DNA of 64,000 nucleotides from Clostridiales bacterium Firm_04. GTDB lineage: Bacteria; Bacillota; Clostridia; Oscillospirales; Ruminococcaceae. The notes below the pieces were generated by a model, which saw only the letters and a list, made by a program, of their open reading frames with translations, was not told the origin of the DNA and did not search any database. Positions 53,308 to 61,138 of this stretch are shown piece after piece; the stretch's first letter is position 1, and the number at the start of each line of letters is the position of its first letter. The position numbers and the translations under genes were made by a program. The stretch covers positions 1-64,000 of the forward strand of contig LVAJ01000031.1 of the NCBI GenBank assembly GCA_001603005.1. Reading direction: 5' to 3'.

Positions 53308-53791
53308 ATGTGTTTCAGGATCCGGCATGAAAAAATCAGTGAAGTGCTCGTACTGCTCTCTCTGTTTTTGCTGCTGACCGTTCTCTCGTTTGTGTTTATG
53401 ATCAAAGAGATGCAGCTTCTGCTCGTCTGCACGCTGGTGCTGATGCTTGCTGTCATCATTTTGTTCATTCTGGAGCAGACCGTCCGGACAGTGATCGAAA
53501 TTGCGGATCACGCCGTAACCGTCAGACGGCTGTTCGGAAAGAAGCGAATTGCCGTTTCGGATATTTCGGATGTTCAGATCACGCATTACACCAGAAGGCG
53601 AAAAGCGTGTCCATCTGGAGCAGCGGATGCGCATGACGATCAGTCTGAAAAATGCAAAAAAGCTTGTGCTGACGGATTCCGCAATGATGCATACGGGCGG
53701 TTTACAGCTCAGCAGCAGCGCGATCCTTCCGGATGAAGATGTGCCGCTCTGGCAGGCATATCAGCAGATTCAGGCGCTCCTGCGCACATAA
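53308..53791 (+). pseudogene. Frameshifted small membrane protein gene
   Basis: Behind AAAGGAACTGCG an ATG opens a frame encoding two strong membrane segments (residues about 12-33 and 37-55) and the start of a PH-like beta domain (AVTVRRLFGKKRIAVSDISDVQITHY). From about 53590 the coding sequence continues smoothly only in the +1 frame (TPEGEKRVHLEQR ... ISLKNAKKLVLTDS ... LWQAYQQIQALL, ending TAA at 53791). In the original frame the sequence becomes unlike protein and stops at 53736. One base gained or lost near 53585-53600 explains this; whether it is a real mutation or a sequencing error cannot be decided here. Confidence 0.75.
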
Positions 53792-53806
53792 GAATCAATA
53801 CAGACA

Positions 53807-53839
53807 AAGAGCGCCTCTGCTTCGGAGACGCTCTTTTTT
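53807..53839 (+). terminator. Terminator after the frameshifted gene
   Basis: AGAGCG and CTC pair with GAG and CGCTCT, then TTTTTT. Confidence 0.85.
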
Positions 53840-53843
53840 GGTG

Positions 53844-54176
53844 TTATCGCAGACGGTCTGTTTCAGTCATGTCCGCGGCAGCATCGGAGACTGCGCGCTT
53901 TGCATCTGTCATCATCTCTTTCGCCTTGTCCTTTGCATCGTCCAGCGCCGTTTCTGCGCGGTCAAGGATATCCGGTGCCGAAGCGGTCTCGCGGTGCACG
54001 TCATCGCTTTCATAGAGCGTATGCTGCTCCTTGCGTGCTTCCGTTTTGACCGTCGTGACGACTGTCTGTGCGCCGCGGTCTGTTGTTTCCGCACGGTCAC
54101 GTTCATGCGAGCCGCAGCCTGTCAGCAGCAGTCCGCCGCATGCCGCAGCAAACAGAATTGCCTTTGTATGCTTCAT
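53844..54176 (-). CDS. Small lipoprotein
   Basis: 110 residues. Lipobox LLLTGC gives Cys20 (start at 54176 behind AAAGGAACG). The rest is charged with an amphipathic Ala/Asp/Lys helix (LDDAKDKAKEMMTDAKRAVSD) that resembles surface stress-associated helical proteins. No domain recognised. Confidence 0.7.
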   Translation of the reverse strand: MKHTKAILFAAACGGLLLTGCGSHERDRAETTDRGAQTVVTTVKTEARKEQHTLYESDDVHRETASAPDILDRAETALDDAKDKAKEMMTDAKRAVSDAAADMTETDRLR

Positions 54177-54391
54177 ATCAGAATCGCGTTCCTTTCCGGC
54201 AGATCGCTCTGCCAAACTGCCCGATGCAAAACATGTTGCATGTTGAAAACATGTTGTGCGCTGCACAGGGCAAGCATAGCATGCCCGCGAACGAGCTGCT
54301 TCACGCATGGAAATTGCAGGAAAATCGCGAATCTGCGAAAAAATCATCCCGAAAGCGATCTGCCTGACCGTTTTCGGGATGTGCTGTTCCG

Positions 54392-54871
54392 TTACATTTG
54401 CAGATCGGCTGTTTTGCCGCCGGTCGCTGCGAGAAATGCATCCGGCGAGAGGAAGATCTGCGTGCCGAGTCTGCCGCCGCTCACGATGATCTCATCGTAG
54501 AGCACTGCCGTTTCATCGAGGAACACCGGATAATCCTTCTTCATGCCGATCGCCGTGCAGCCGCCGCGGATATAGCCCGTGACCGCCTGGATCTCCTTGA
54601 CCGGAAGCAGCTGGATCGACTTTTCGCCGGCTGCTGCCGCAGCTTTTTTCAGGTCCATTTCGGCGGTGCCCTGCATCACGAATGCATAATGCGCGCCGCT
54701 TTTGCCGACACACATCAGCGTTTTGAAGGTCTGCTCCGGATCCTGCCCGAGCATCTCCGCGATCTGCACTGCATCGGTAAATTCCTCGCAGTCGTAGTAA
54801 TTGACGCGGTGCGGCAGCGCCTTTTGCTCAAGGATCCGCATTGCATTGGTTTTCTGCTGTTGCTTTGCCAT
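54392..54871 (-). CDS. ybaK: YbaK/EbsC-type aminoacyl-tRNA deacylase (Cys-tRNA(Pro))
   Basis: Cleaves mischarged aminoacyl-tRNA, chiefly Cys-tRNA(Pro). 159 residues. N-terminal ALPHRVNYYDC, TFKTLMCVGKSGAHYAFVM, and GYIRGGCTAIGMKKDYPVFLDE (quoted in parts: YIRGGCTAIGMKK) with its conserved Lys, and SGGRLGTQIFLSP complete the family signature. Start behind TAAGGAG. Has its own promoter. Confidence 0.93.
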   Translation of the reverse strand: MAKQQQKTNAMRILEQKALPHRVNYYDCEEFTDAVQIAEMLGQDPEQTFKTLMCVGKSGAHYAFVMQGTAEMDLKKAAAAAGEKSIQLLPVKEIQAVTGYIRGGCTAIGMKKDYPVFLDETAVLYDEIIVSGGRLGTQIFLSPDAFLAATGGKTADLQM

Positions 54872-54904
54872 TTTCTGTGATACTCCTTACAGCGATTTGC
54901 TAAC

Positions 54905-54933
54905 AGTATAGCAAAAAAACATATATTTGTCAA
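54905..54933 (-). promoter_or_regulatory. Promoter of ybaK
   Basis: Minus-strand TTGACA, 17-base spacer, TATACT. Confidence 0.82.
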
Positions 54934-54951
54934 GCAAATGCCGCGGCGCGT

Positions 54952-55671
54952 TCAGAAGTCCGGTGCCTGACCGAACGGCTGCTGCTGCGGCTCGGCGTGT
55001 TGTTCCGCTGCCGGATTCCCGAATGCTTCCATCGGATCGTCCTGCGCCGCTGCTGCGAACGTCTGTGAAAGATCGGCGGCATTTGCGGTCTGTTCTGCGA
55101 TCTGCGGCAGATTCAGCCGGCGGAGCATCTCCGCAGCAGACGGGTTGACGGCTGCTTCAAACTGCTGCTGCACAAGCTGAAAGACCTGCTCACAGTCCGG
55201 CACGTTCGCAATGACAAATTCGTCGTCCATGTCACCGGGAAAGAGCTTCAGGACGATATCGCCGGTGCCGCATTTCTGATCGAAAAGCGGTGTCCGTTGC
55301 AGGCTGACGCTTTCCGCTTCGGTGAACCGCTTTTTCTGCACGTTCGGGCGGAATACGCCTTTCTGCATATATACGCCGGAATTGGTCACGCAGTATTCCG
55401 TATGCTTTGCACGGATCGGAGCCGTCAGTACATTGATCAGATACAGCGGGAGCCACGGGCCAAACATGATGAAGGCGAGAACTGTTTGCAGATCCATTTT
55501 GCCATTGTTGGAAATCATTATGAGAAAGTTGACGAGAACGAACGTCAGCGCAAAAAACAATACAATGAGCCATAATGGATTGAAAACGGAGTCCCAGACG
55601 GAAGCTTTCGTCTGCTTCCTGCCGTGCCAGAGCACTTTTTCTGTTTTGCCGACCTGATCGAGGAGATTCAT
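54952..55671 (-). CDS. Membrane protein with PH-like (bPH2-type) domain
   Basis: 239 residues from ATG 55671 behind GGAAAGGATG. Two hydrophobic segments (about 30-52 and 62-86) form a hairpin. A beta-rich part (about 90-175) looks PH-like: AKHTEYCVTNSGVYMQKG, KRFTEAESVSLQRTPLFD and GDIVLKLFPGDMDDEF. A flexible Gln/Pro/Ala tail follows. Related in architecture to the frameshifted gene at 53.3 kb but not obviously its paralogue. Function unknown. Confidence 0.75.
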   Translation of the reverse strand: MNLLDQVGKTEKVLWHGRKQTKASVWDSVFNPLWLIVLFFALTFVLVNFLIMISNNGKMDLQTVLAFIMFGPWLPLYLINVLTAPIRAKHTEYCVTNSGVYMQKGVFRPNVQKKRFTEAESVSLQRTPLFDQKCGTGDIVLKLFPGDMDDEFVIANVPDCEQVFQLVQQQFEAAVNPSAAEMLRRLNLPQIAEQTANAADLSQTFAAAAQDDPMEAFGNPAAEQHAEPQQQPFGQAPDF

Positions 55672-55733
55672 AGATGCTGCATCCTTTCCCGCAGATGCGC
55701 AGTTGTGTACGCATTTGCTGCTATTGAATATAT

Positions 55734-55762
55734 AGTATAGCAAAAAAGGCGCGCTTTGTCAA
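55734..55762 (-). promoter_or_regulatory. Promoter of the PH-like membrane protein gene
   Basis: Minus-strand TTGACA, 17-base spacer, TATACT. Confidence 0.8.
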
Positions 55763-55778
55763 CAGACACCGTTCAGAG

Positions 55779-56118
55779 TGAATGGTGAAAAACGGAGCAC
55801 ATCGGGAGCATACGCAGGCGGGCGCATACGGCGAAGGCGTTCAAGACAACTGCGCCCCCAAAAAACAAGCAGCGACAGTGGCGCGCAATTAGAGAGGAGA
55901 GGATAAGGAGAGAGGGAGCGCGAGGGGGAGAACCTTAGGGAGAGGGGAGACCGGAGCGCAGCGACGACTTCCCTCTTCCTATGGTGCTTCCCCTCGCATT
56001 CGCGCCTCGCGCCCAGACAGATCTGACGTCGGACACAAGATGAAGAACAGGTAGCGAAAGCGCTCTGCATAATAAATGAAACAGTGAATCGTAATCGGCA
56101 CCCGCGCCCAGTGAAACA
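55779..56118 (+). repeat. Dispersed repeat, module B, copy 2
   Basis: Same orientation as copy 1. GGGAGCATACGCAGGCGG, GCGTTCAAGACAACTGCGCC, AACAAGCAGCGACAGTGGCG and ACCGGAGCG landmarks all recur with indels. Ends with CGCGCCCAG words. No module A follows. Confidence 0.8.
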
Positions 56119-56726
56119 CGATGACAAAAGCCACTTCATAAATATAAAAAGTAAGATTTCATAACATATCATCATGCTGAAAAGATTGACGATATTGCTC
56201 CAAATAGAACAATATTATACATATCATCACAATATCAATGCAATTCGCATTCAAATTCTTATGACGATATGCAACTTTGACACGCAATATCGTAATAATG
56301 AAACCTTTGAAAACAGCGCAGATGCGGCATTATCGTCTTTTGTTCAATCAAATACGTATCATATTCTAATTGTGAAAAAGTGAAATGTTGAAACGTATCT
56401 GTTCTAACAAATAATGTATCCGTATGTGCTGTACCCCATGCCGTAACACCGCCCCTGCTCCGGTGCAGCAGCATCCCCGCAAATGACAAATGCCCCGAAC
56501 GCTTTTCTGTTCAGAGTGCCGTCCATGCATCCTGTACCGCCGGTGCTGCCGGTCTTTGCTTTCGCCTGCTCTTGCCTGCGATGCGGCGCTGTCTGTCCGA
56601 TGCAATATATTGTTATATGTTTTAATATGATATTATATTCTTGATATCCATGTATTTGCAGCGAATTGCCTATACATGAGTCCGGATTGCTTGTATCTTA
56701 TAACACAAATCTGAAAGGTTTCAAAG
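56119..56726. other. Gene-free AT-rich region
   Basis: No credible ORF with a ribosome site. About 56290-56390 carries loose copies of words of the next repeat (AATGAAACCTTTG, AAAAAGTGAAATGTTG). Nothing else recognised. Confidence 0.4.
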
Positions 56727-56944
56727 TTTCACTTTCTCATAATATGGAAATGAAACCTTCCGGGTAAAATGTTGCCAATTCTACTTTTATTGCTCATCGT
56801 TCGGCTTGTTCTGTGCAACATATCTGAAATATAAAAGGATTTCAGCGAGTAGTATGTGCAAAATCATGTTCCAACTTTTCACTTTTTCAGAATAAGAAAA
56901 TGAAACCTTTGGGGTGAAATGTTGCTGAATGTGCTTTTATTGCT
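56727..56944 (+). repeat. Direct repeat pair in the AT-rich region
   Basis: Units at 56727-56794 and 56877-56944. Both read TTTCACTTT, TCA-AATA, AAATGAAACCTT, GGGT-AAATGTTGC and CTTTTATTGCT in order. The units are about 150 bases apart and could be remnants of a further repeat family. Confidence 0.65.
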
Positions 56945-56984
56945 GTTTCGGGTGCGTAGCGCCTTCGCTGCCTGTTCCTGATCC

Positions 56985-57300
56985 TTTGTCCGATGTTTGA
57001 TTTAGTTGGGCGCGGGGCGCGAATGCGAGAGACAACCACAAGAGAGAGGGGAAGTCGTCGCTGCGCTCCGGTCTCCCCCTCCCTCTTAAGGTTTTCTCTC
57101 GCGCACGTTTCGCAAGCGAAACTGCGCAGTTTGCCAAAGGCAAACGTGCGCTCTCTTTCCTTATCTCTCTCCCTCTCTAATGCGCGCCACTGTCGCTGCT
57201 TGTTTTTTTGGGGGGGCGCAGTTGTCTTGAACGCCTTCGCCGTCCGCGCCCGCCTGCTTATGCTCCCGATGTGCTTTTTCACTATTCTCTATTCACTCTG
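56985..57300 (-). repeat. Dispersed repeat, module B, copy 3 (inverted)
   Basis: Reverse complement of copy 1 and copy 2 with the same landmarks, including the CGCGCCCAACT-type end, the AACAAGCAGCGACAGTGGCG block and the GTGAAT-rich end at about 57280-57297. It runs directly into module A. Confidence 0.8.
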
Positions 57301-57415
57301 TCTCATGGGAGTAGTGACCTTTGAGAAGCCGCCCCGCGGCGTGTACTGCGAATGCTGGGTGAGCCACGCTGCCGCACTCCGGAGGGAAACGGCAGCGGGC
57401 TCCGCGCCCCGCCCG
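57301..57415 (+). repeat. Dispersed repeat, module A, copy 2
   Basis: GAGAAGCCGC, GCGGCGTGT, GAGCCACGC and CCGGAGGGAAA landmarks. Adjacent to inverted module B, the mirror image of the 1-600 arrangement, so one composite A-B element is implied. Confidence 0.78.
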
Positions 57416-57436
57416 CCCGCGGCTTTTCAAAAATAT

Positions 57437-57465
57437 TTGCTTTTTCCGCCGTTATGTGCTATAAT
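57437..57465 (+). promoter_or_regulatory. Promoter of the glycosyltransferase operon
   Basis: TTGCTT, 17-base spacer, TATAAT with TGTGC before the -10. Confidence 0.8.
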
Positions 57466-57552
57466 AAAAAAGTATGTACTGAAACAGTAGATACGGACAA
57501 TCAACGGACTGCGCCGCTTTGACGGACAGTCCATTCGGAAAGAAGGAACAGA

Positions 57553-58572
57553 ATGGAACAGAAATATCAGGATCCGCAGCGGCGGCTCGATAAGATCGCT
57601 GTGCTGGTGCCGTGTTATAATGAAGCGAAAACCGTCGGCAAGGTCGTGCGCGATTTCAAGGCGGCACTGCCGGAAGCAACGATCTATGTCTACGACAACA
57701 ACTCCACCGACGGCACCGCCGAGATCGCCGCAGAGGCAGGCGCGGTCGTGCGGCATGAATATCAGCAGGGAAAAGGCAACGTCATCCGCAGAATGTTCCG
57801 CGAGATCGACGCGGAATGCTACCTCATGGTGGACGGCGATGACACCTATCCGGCAGAGTATGCGCGGCAGATCGCGGCGCCGGTGCTCGAAAAGAAGATC
57901 GACATGGTCGTCGGCGACCGCCTCTCCTCGACCTACTTCACCGAGAACAAGCGCCCGTTCCACAACTTCGGCAATTCGCTCGTGCGCTTTTGCATCAACC
58001 GCTTCTTCCACTCCGATATCAAGGATATCATGACGGGATACCGCGCGTTCAGCTTCCATTTCGTCAAGACATTTCCGGTGCTCTCCAAGGGCTTCGAGAT
58101 CGAGACCGAAATGAGCATCCACGCGATCGACAAGAATATGTCCACGGAAAATGTCGTCATCGGCTACCGCGACCGCGTGGAGGGCAGCGAATCCAAGCTG
58201 AATACCTACTCGGACGGCTTCAAGGTCCTGCGCACGATCCTGCGCATGTACAAAAACTACAAGCCGATGCAGTTCTTCGGGCTGATCGCGCTGGTGCTGT
58301 TCCTGATCTCGCTCGGATTCTTCCTTCCGGTGCTGGTGCAGTATTTCCGCACCGGCGCGGTCGCAAGGTTCCCCACGCTGATCGTCTGCGGCTTTACGAT
58401 GATCGCGGCGGTGCAGGCATTCTTTGCCGGCATGATCCTCGGCTGCATCATCCAGAAGAACCGGCAGGATTTCGAGATCAATCTGCAGCGCTCGGATGAA
58501 CGGCTGAAGCATTTGCAGCGGATCCGCGATGCCGCAGAGCAGAACAACGGAAAGGACGGTGCGGCAGAATGA
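57553..58572 (+). CDS. Family 2 glycosyltransferase with C-terminal membrane anchor
   Basis: 339 residues. GT-A fold: AVLVPCYNEAKTVGKVV (about 16-32), YDNNSTDGT, and metal-binding MVDGDDTYP near 96, then GDRLSS. Two membrane segments follow (about 238-262 and 275-300). The architecture resembles DPMS/ArnC-type transferases that charge polyprenyl phosphate, but the sugar is unknown. AAGAAGGAACAG before the ATG. Overlaps the following gene as ATGA. Confidence 0.9.
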   Translation: MEQKYQDPQRRLDKIAVLVPCYNEAKTVGKVVRDFKAALPEATIYVYDNNSTDGTAEIAAEAGAVVRHEYQQGKGNVIRRMFREIDAECYLMVDGDDTYPAEYARQIAAPVLEKKIDMVVGDRLSSTYFTENKRPFHNFGNSLVRFCINRFFHSDIKDIMTGYRAFSFHFVKTFPVLSKGFEIETEMSIHAIDKNMSTENVVIGYRDRVEGSESKLNTYSDGFKVLRTILRMYKNYKPMQFFGLIALVLFLISLGFFLPVLVQYFRTGAVARFPTLIVCGFTMIAAVQAFFAGMILGCIIQKNRQDFEINLQRSDERLKHLQRIRDAAEQNNGKDGAAE

Positions 58573-60551
58573 CACTGAAAGCACGCATCAGACAGTTCTG
58601 CGGAAATGAGACTGTCAGAAAAGTGACGCCGTTTGTCTGCGCCGGAATCTCGGCGGCGGGATTTGCGCGGTCGTTCAACTACGGCACGACCAATATCATG
58701 ACGCTGATCCTTGCGATCCTCATGGTGCCGGTGTTCCGCGCGGCAATGCAGCCGAAAACCAAGCAGATCCGCATCGGCTCGATCGTCTGCGGATTCTTCT
58801 TCGCACTGGCGACATTCATGATGAAATATGAATGGCTGACGCAGCAGGAGGAGCATGCGGCGCTCTATGCATTTGAGATGACGCTCGGATTTCTGCTGTT
58901 CTTCCCCGCACTGTGCGCCGTGCTCTATGAGCGGCTCTGCAAGCTGCGGCTGAATACGCCCGGTGAGGAGCCGCCGCGCAAAAAGCGGCTCGCGGTCTTT
59001 TTCGGCTCGGCAGCGATCATGTTTTTCGGCTGGCTGCCGTATTTCCTGATGCTGTTCCCCGGCGATCTGACATGGGATTCGATCGACGAGCTGAACCAGT
59101 CCGTCGGAAACTTTGAGCTCTCGAATCATCATCCGGTCGTGCATACCGCCGTCATCAAGCTGTTTTACAGCATCGGCAAGGCGGTCTTCGGCGACGACAA
59201 CCGCGCCGTCGCGACCTACTGTATCGCGCAGATGCTGCTGCTCGCGTTCTCCTTTGCGTATCTGATCGTGACGATGTACCGGATGCGCGTGAAAAAGCTG
59301 CCGATCATTGCGGTGCTTGCCTGCTATACGATTTTCAGCTACAACGGCACATACAGCACAACGATCTGGAAGGATATTCCGTTCGCGATGCTGGTGCTGT
59401 GCTTTACGGTCACGCTCTGGCGCTGGCTGATGCTGCATCAGATGGATGAGCAGCGGAAGACGCCGGTCTTTGAGACCGTCATGCTGTTCTTCACGGGACT
59501 CGGCATGTGCCTGTTCCGCAGCAACGGTCTGTATGCCTACATGCTGACATTTGTATTCCTGCTGATCTTCTGCATCAGATTCCGGCAGAAGGTGCTGCTT
59601 GCGGTCTGCGCGGCGGTGCTCGTGCTGGCAGTCATTGCAAAGGGACCGGTCTACAAGGCGCTCGGCATCAAGCCGCCGGAGACCATGGAGAGCCTTGCAA
59701 TGCCGCAGCAGATGGTCGGTGCGGTGCTGAAAAATGAACGGTATATCACGCCGGAACAGCGCGAACTGATCGAAAATGTTGCCGATATCGAGGGCATCAA
59801 GGAGCATTATTATGCAAGCTCTGCGGACGGCATCAAGTACTATGTCTGGTACAACGGCCATGAGGATTATATCGCGGAGCACAGAGGAGAGTTCTTCAAG
59901 CTCTGGCTCGATCTCGGTCTGAAATATCCGAAGGATTATATCATCGCCTATGTAAACCAGACCTACGGTTACTGGCATCCGGATGTGCAGAACTGGGTGT
60001 ACGCAAGTGAGTTCCGCTCGGATAATTTCGAGCTGTTCAAGGATCCGAAGCTTTCCGAGAAGACCTGCGAGAATCTGCGGGACTTCCGCGAGCTGTATCA
60101 CCGCTACTACTTCCTCGGACTGTTCTGGAGCATCGGCGCAGCGGTCTGGGCGGCGGTGTTCATGATGGGCTGCGCGTTCTCGAAGCAGAAGCTGCGCATG
60201 GTGCTGCTGTATTTTCCGGTTGCGGGCGTCTGGGCGACGCTGATGCTTGCAGCGCCGGTGTTCGCGGAGTTCCGGTATGCATACTCGATCTTCGTGACGG
60301 TGCCGCTGCTCTGCGCGATCCCGTTTGTCAGCCATGAGGGACTGGTGTTCAAGGGCAGCGCGGCAAAGGTGACTGTTCCTGCTGCGGATGCAAAGCCCGC
60401 GGAAGAAGCGAAACCGGAAACGGAACCGACCGAACCGGAAGTCTTGCCGGAGCAGACGGCAGCCGGTCAGCCGGAGCATACACCGGAAGCAGGGGAGCAG
60501 CCCGCTGCGAATAAGCCGGCTGCGTCCCGCAAAAAGAAGAAGCGGAAATAA
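58569..60551 (+). CDS. Polytopic membrane protein, DUF6020-like (possible GT-C transferase)
   Basis: 660 residues with about eleven membrane segments. A large loop near residues 165-185 carries FPGDLTWDSIDELNQSV (an Asp pair suggestive of GT-C catalytic loops), and another region about 370-520 is extracytoplasmic, with HHPVVHT and KDIPFAM motifs that recur in DUF6020 proteins. The end is a Pro/Glu-rich tail closing in a Lys/Arg run. Coupled to the GT2 gene, so it may use the lipid-linked sugar made by that enzyme. Assignment to DUF6020 is from memory; the role is inference. Confidence 0.75.
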   Translation: MTLKARIRQFCGNETVRKVTPFVCAGISAAGFARSFNYGTTNIMTLILAILMVPVFRAAMQPKTKQIRIGSIVCGFFFALATFMMKYEWLTQQEEHAALYAFEMTLGFLLFFPALCAVLYERLCKLRLNTPGEEPPRKKRLAVFFGSAAIMFFGWLPYFLMLFPGDLTWDSIDELNQSVGNFELSNHHPVVHTAVIKLFYSIGKAVFGDDNRAVATYCIAQMLLLAFSFAYLIVTMYRMRVKKLPIIAVLACYTIFSYNGTYSTTIWKDIPFAMLVLCFTVTLWRWLMLHQMDEQRKTPVFETVMLFFTGLGMCLFRSNGLYAYMLTFVFLLIFCIRFRQKVLLAVCAAVLVLAVIAKGPVYKALGIKPPETMESLAMPQQMVGAVLKNERYITPEQRELIENVADIEGIKEHYYASSADGIKYYVWYNGHEDYIAEHRGEFFKLWLDLGLKYPKDYIIAYVNQTYGYWHPDVQNWVYASEFRSDNFELFKDPKLSEKTCENLRDFRELYHRYYFLGLFWSIGAAVWAAVFMMGCAFSKQKLRMVLLYFPVAGVWATLMLAAPVFAEFRYAYSIFVTVPLLCAIPFVSHEGLVFKGSAAKVTVPAADAKPAEEAKPETEPTEPEVLPEQTAAGQPEHTPEAGEQPAANKPAASRKKKKRK

Positions 60552-60578
60552 GCGGTGCGACAGAATATTTGAATCCAG

Positions 60579-60622
60579 CCGCCCCCGGAGTGATCTGTAT
60601 GATCGCGCCGGGGGCGGTTTTC
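60579..60622 (+). terminator. Terminator after the membrane protein gene
   Basis: CCGCCCCCGG...CCGGGGGCGG, then TTTTC. Confidence 0.9.
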
Positions 60623-60639
60623 GGGAGCAGCGAAAAAGT

Positions 60640-60965
60640 GAACGGGGAAGAATGAACAGTGAAAAACAGCGGTACCGCTTCGCAATGATCGGAAAGGGGC
60701 GTCACCGAATTATGCACAACGCATCCGGTGCGCCCGCCTGCTTATGCTCCCGAAAAAGAATTATGTGCGCCGTGCAGATCTTCACTTTTCACTATTCACT
60801 ATTCACCATTCACTCTATCCATTGGGACAGTCGCGTCACAGAAGCCGCGAATAGCGGCGTGAGCCGTCGAAACATGGAAAAGCCACGCCACCGCACTCCG
60901 GAGGGAAATGCCAGCGGGGGCTACCCGCCCGGAGGAAAATGCCCGCGGGGGCTACCCGCCGGAAT
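60640..60965 (+). repeat. Composite repeat, truncated B plus module A, copy 3
   Basis: GTGAACGG/GTGAAAA words at 60640-60665, a short B fragment with CGCCCGCCTGCTTATGCTCCCGA at about 60730-60752, tandem TTCACTATTCAC words at 60785-60815, then module A (GAAGCCGCG, GAGCCGTCGAAAC, CCGGAGGGAAATGCC, GCGGGGGCT) with the last part locally doubled. It occupies the gap before pckG. Confidence 0.75.
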
Positions 60966-61045
60966 CCTGCCTAAAAAATGCGTTAATAGTTAGTGTCTGC
61001 TAACAGCTTTTTGCCGAATCCTGTCCGTTTCACACAATTCTCACC

Positions 61046-61083
61046 CGAAAGCGCTTGACATTCCGGCGGATTTCCGGTATAAT
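61046..61083 (+). promoter_or_regulatory. pckG promoter with overlapping cre-like site
   Basis: TTGACA (61055), 17-base spacer, TATAAT (61078): a full consensus promoter. CGAAAGCGCTTGAC at 61046-61059 keeps the GAAAGCGCTT core of the CcpA cre consensus and overlaps the -35, so occupancy would repress. Only 10 of 14 consensus positions match. Confidence 0.75.
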
Positions 61084-61138
61084 GATAAATAGGAAAAATT
61101 GGGTTTTTCCAAAAATGTACTTTTAGGAGGTCTGTATT

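Noticed and set aside
53308-53791. Programmed frameshifting
   Set aside because: No slippery heptamer, internal Shine-Dalgarno or following pseudoknot could be identified near the shift point.
55779-57420. CRISPR array
   Set aside because: Repeat units are long, few and irregularly spaced, with no 25-40-base direct repeats and unique spacers, and no cas genes are present.
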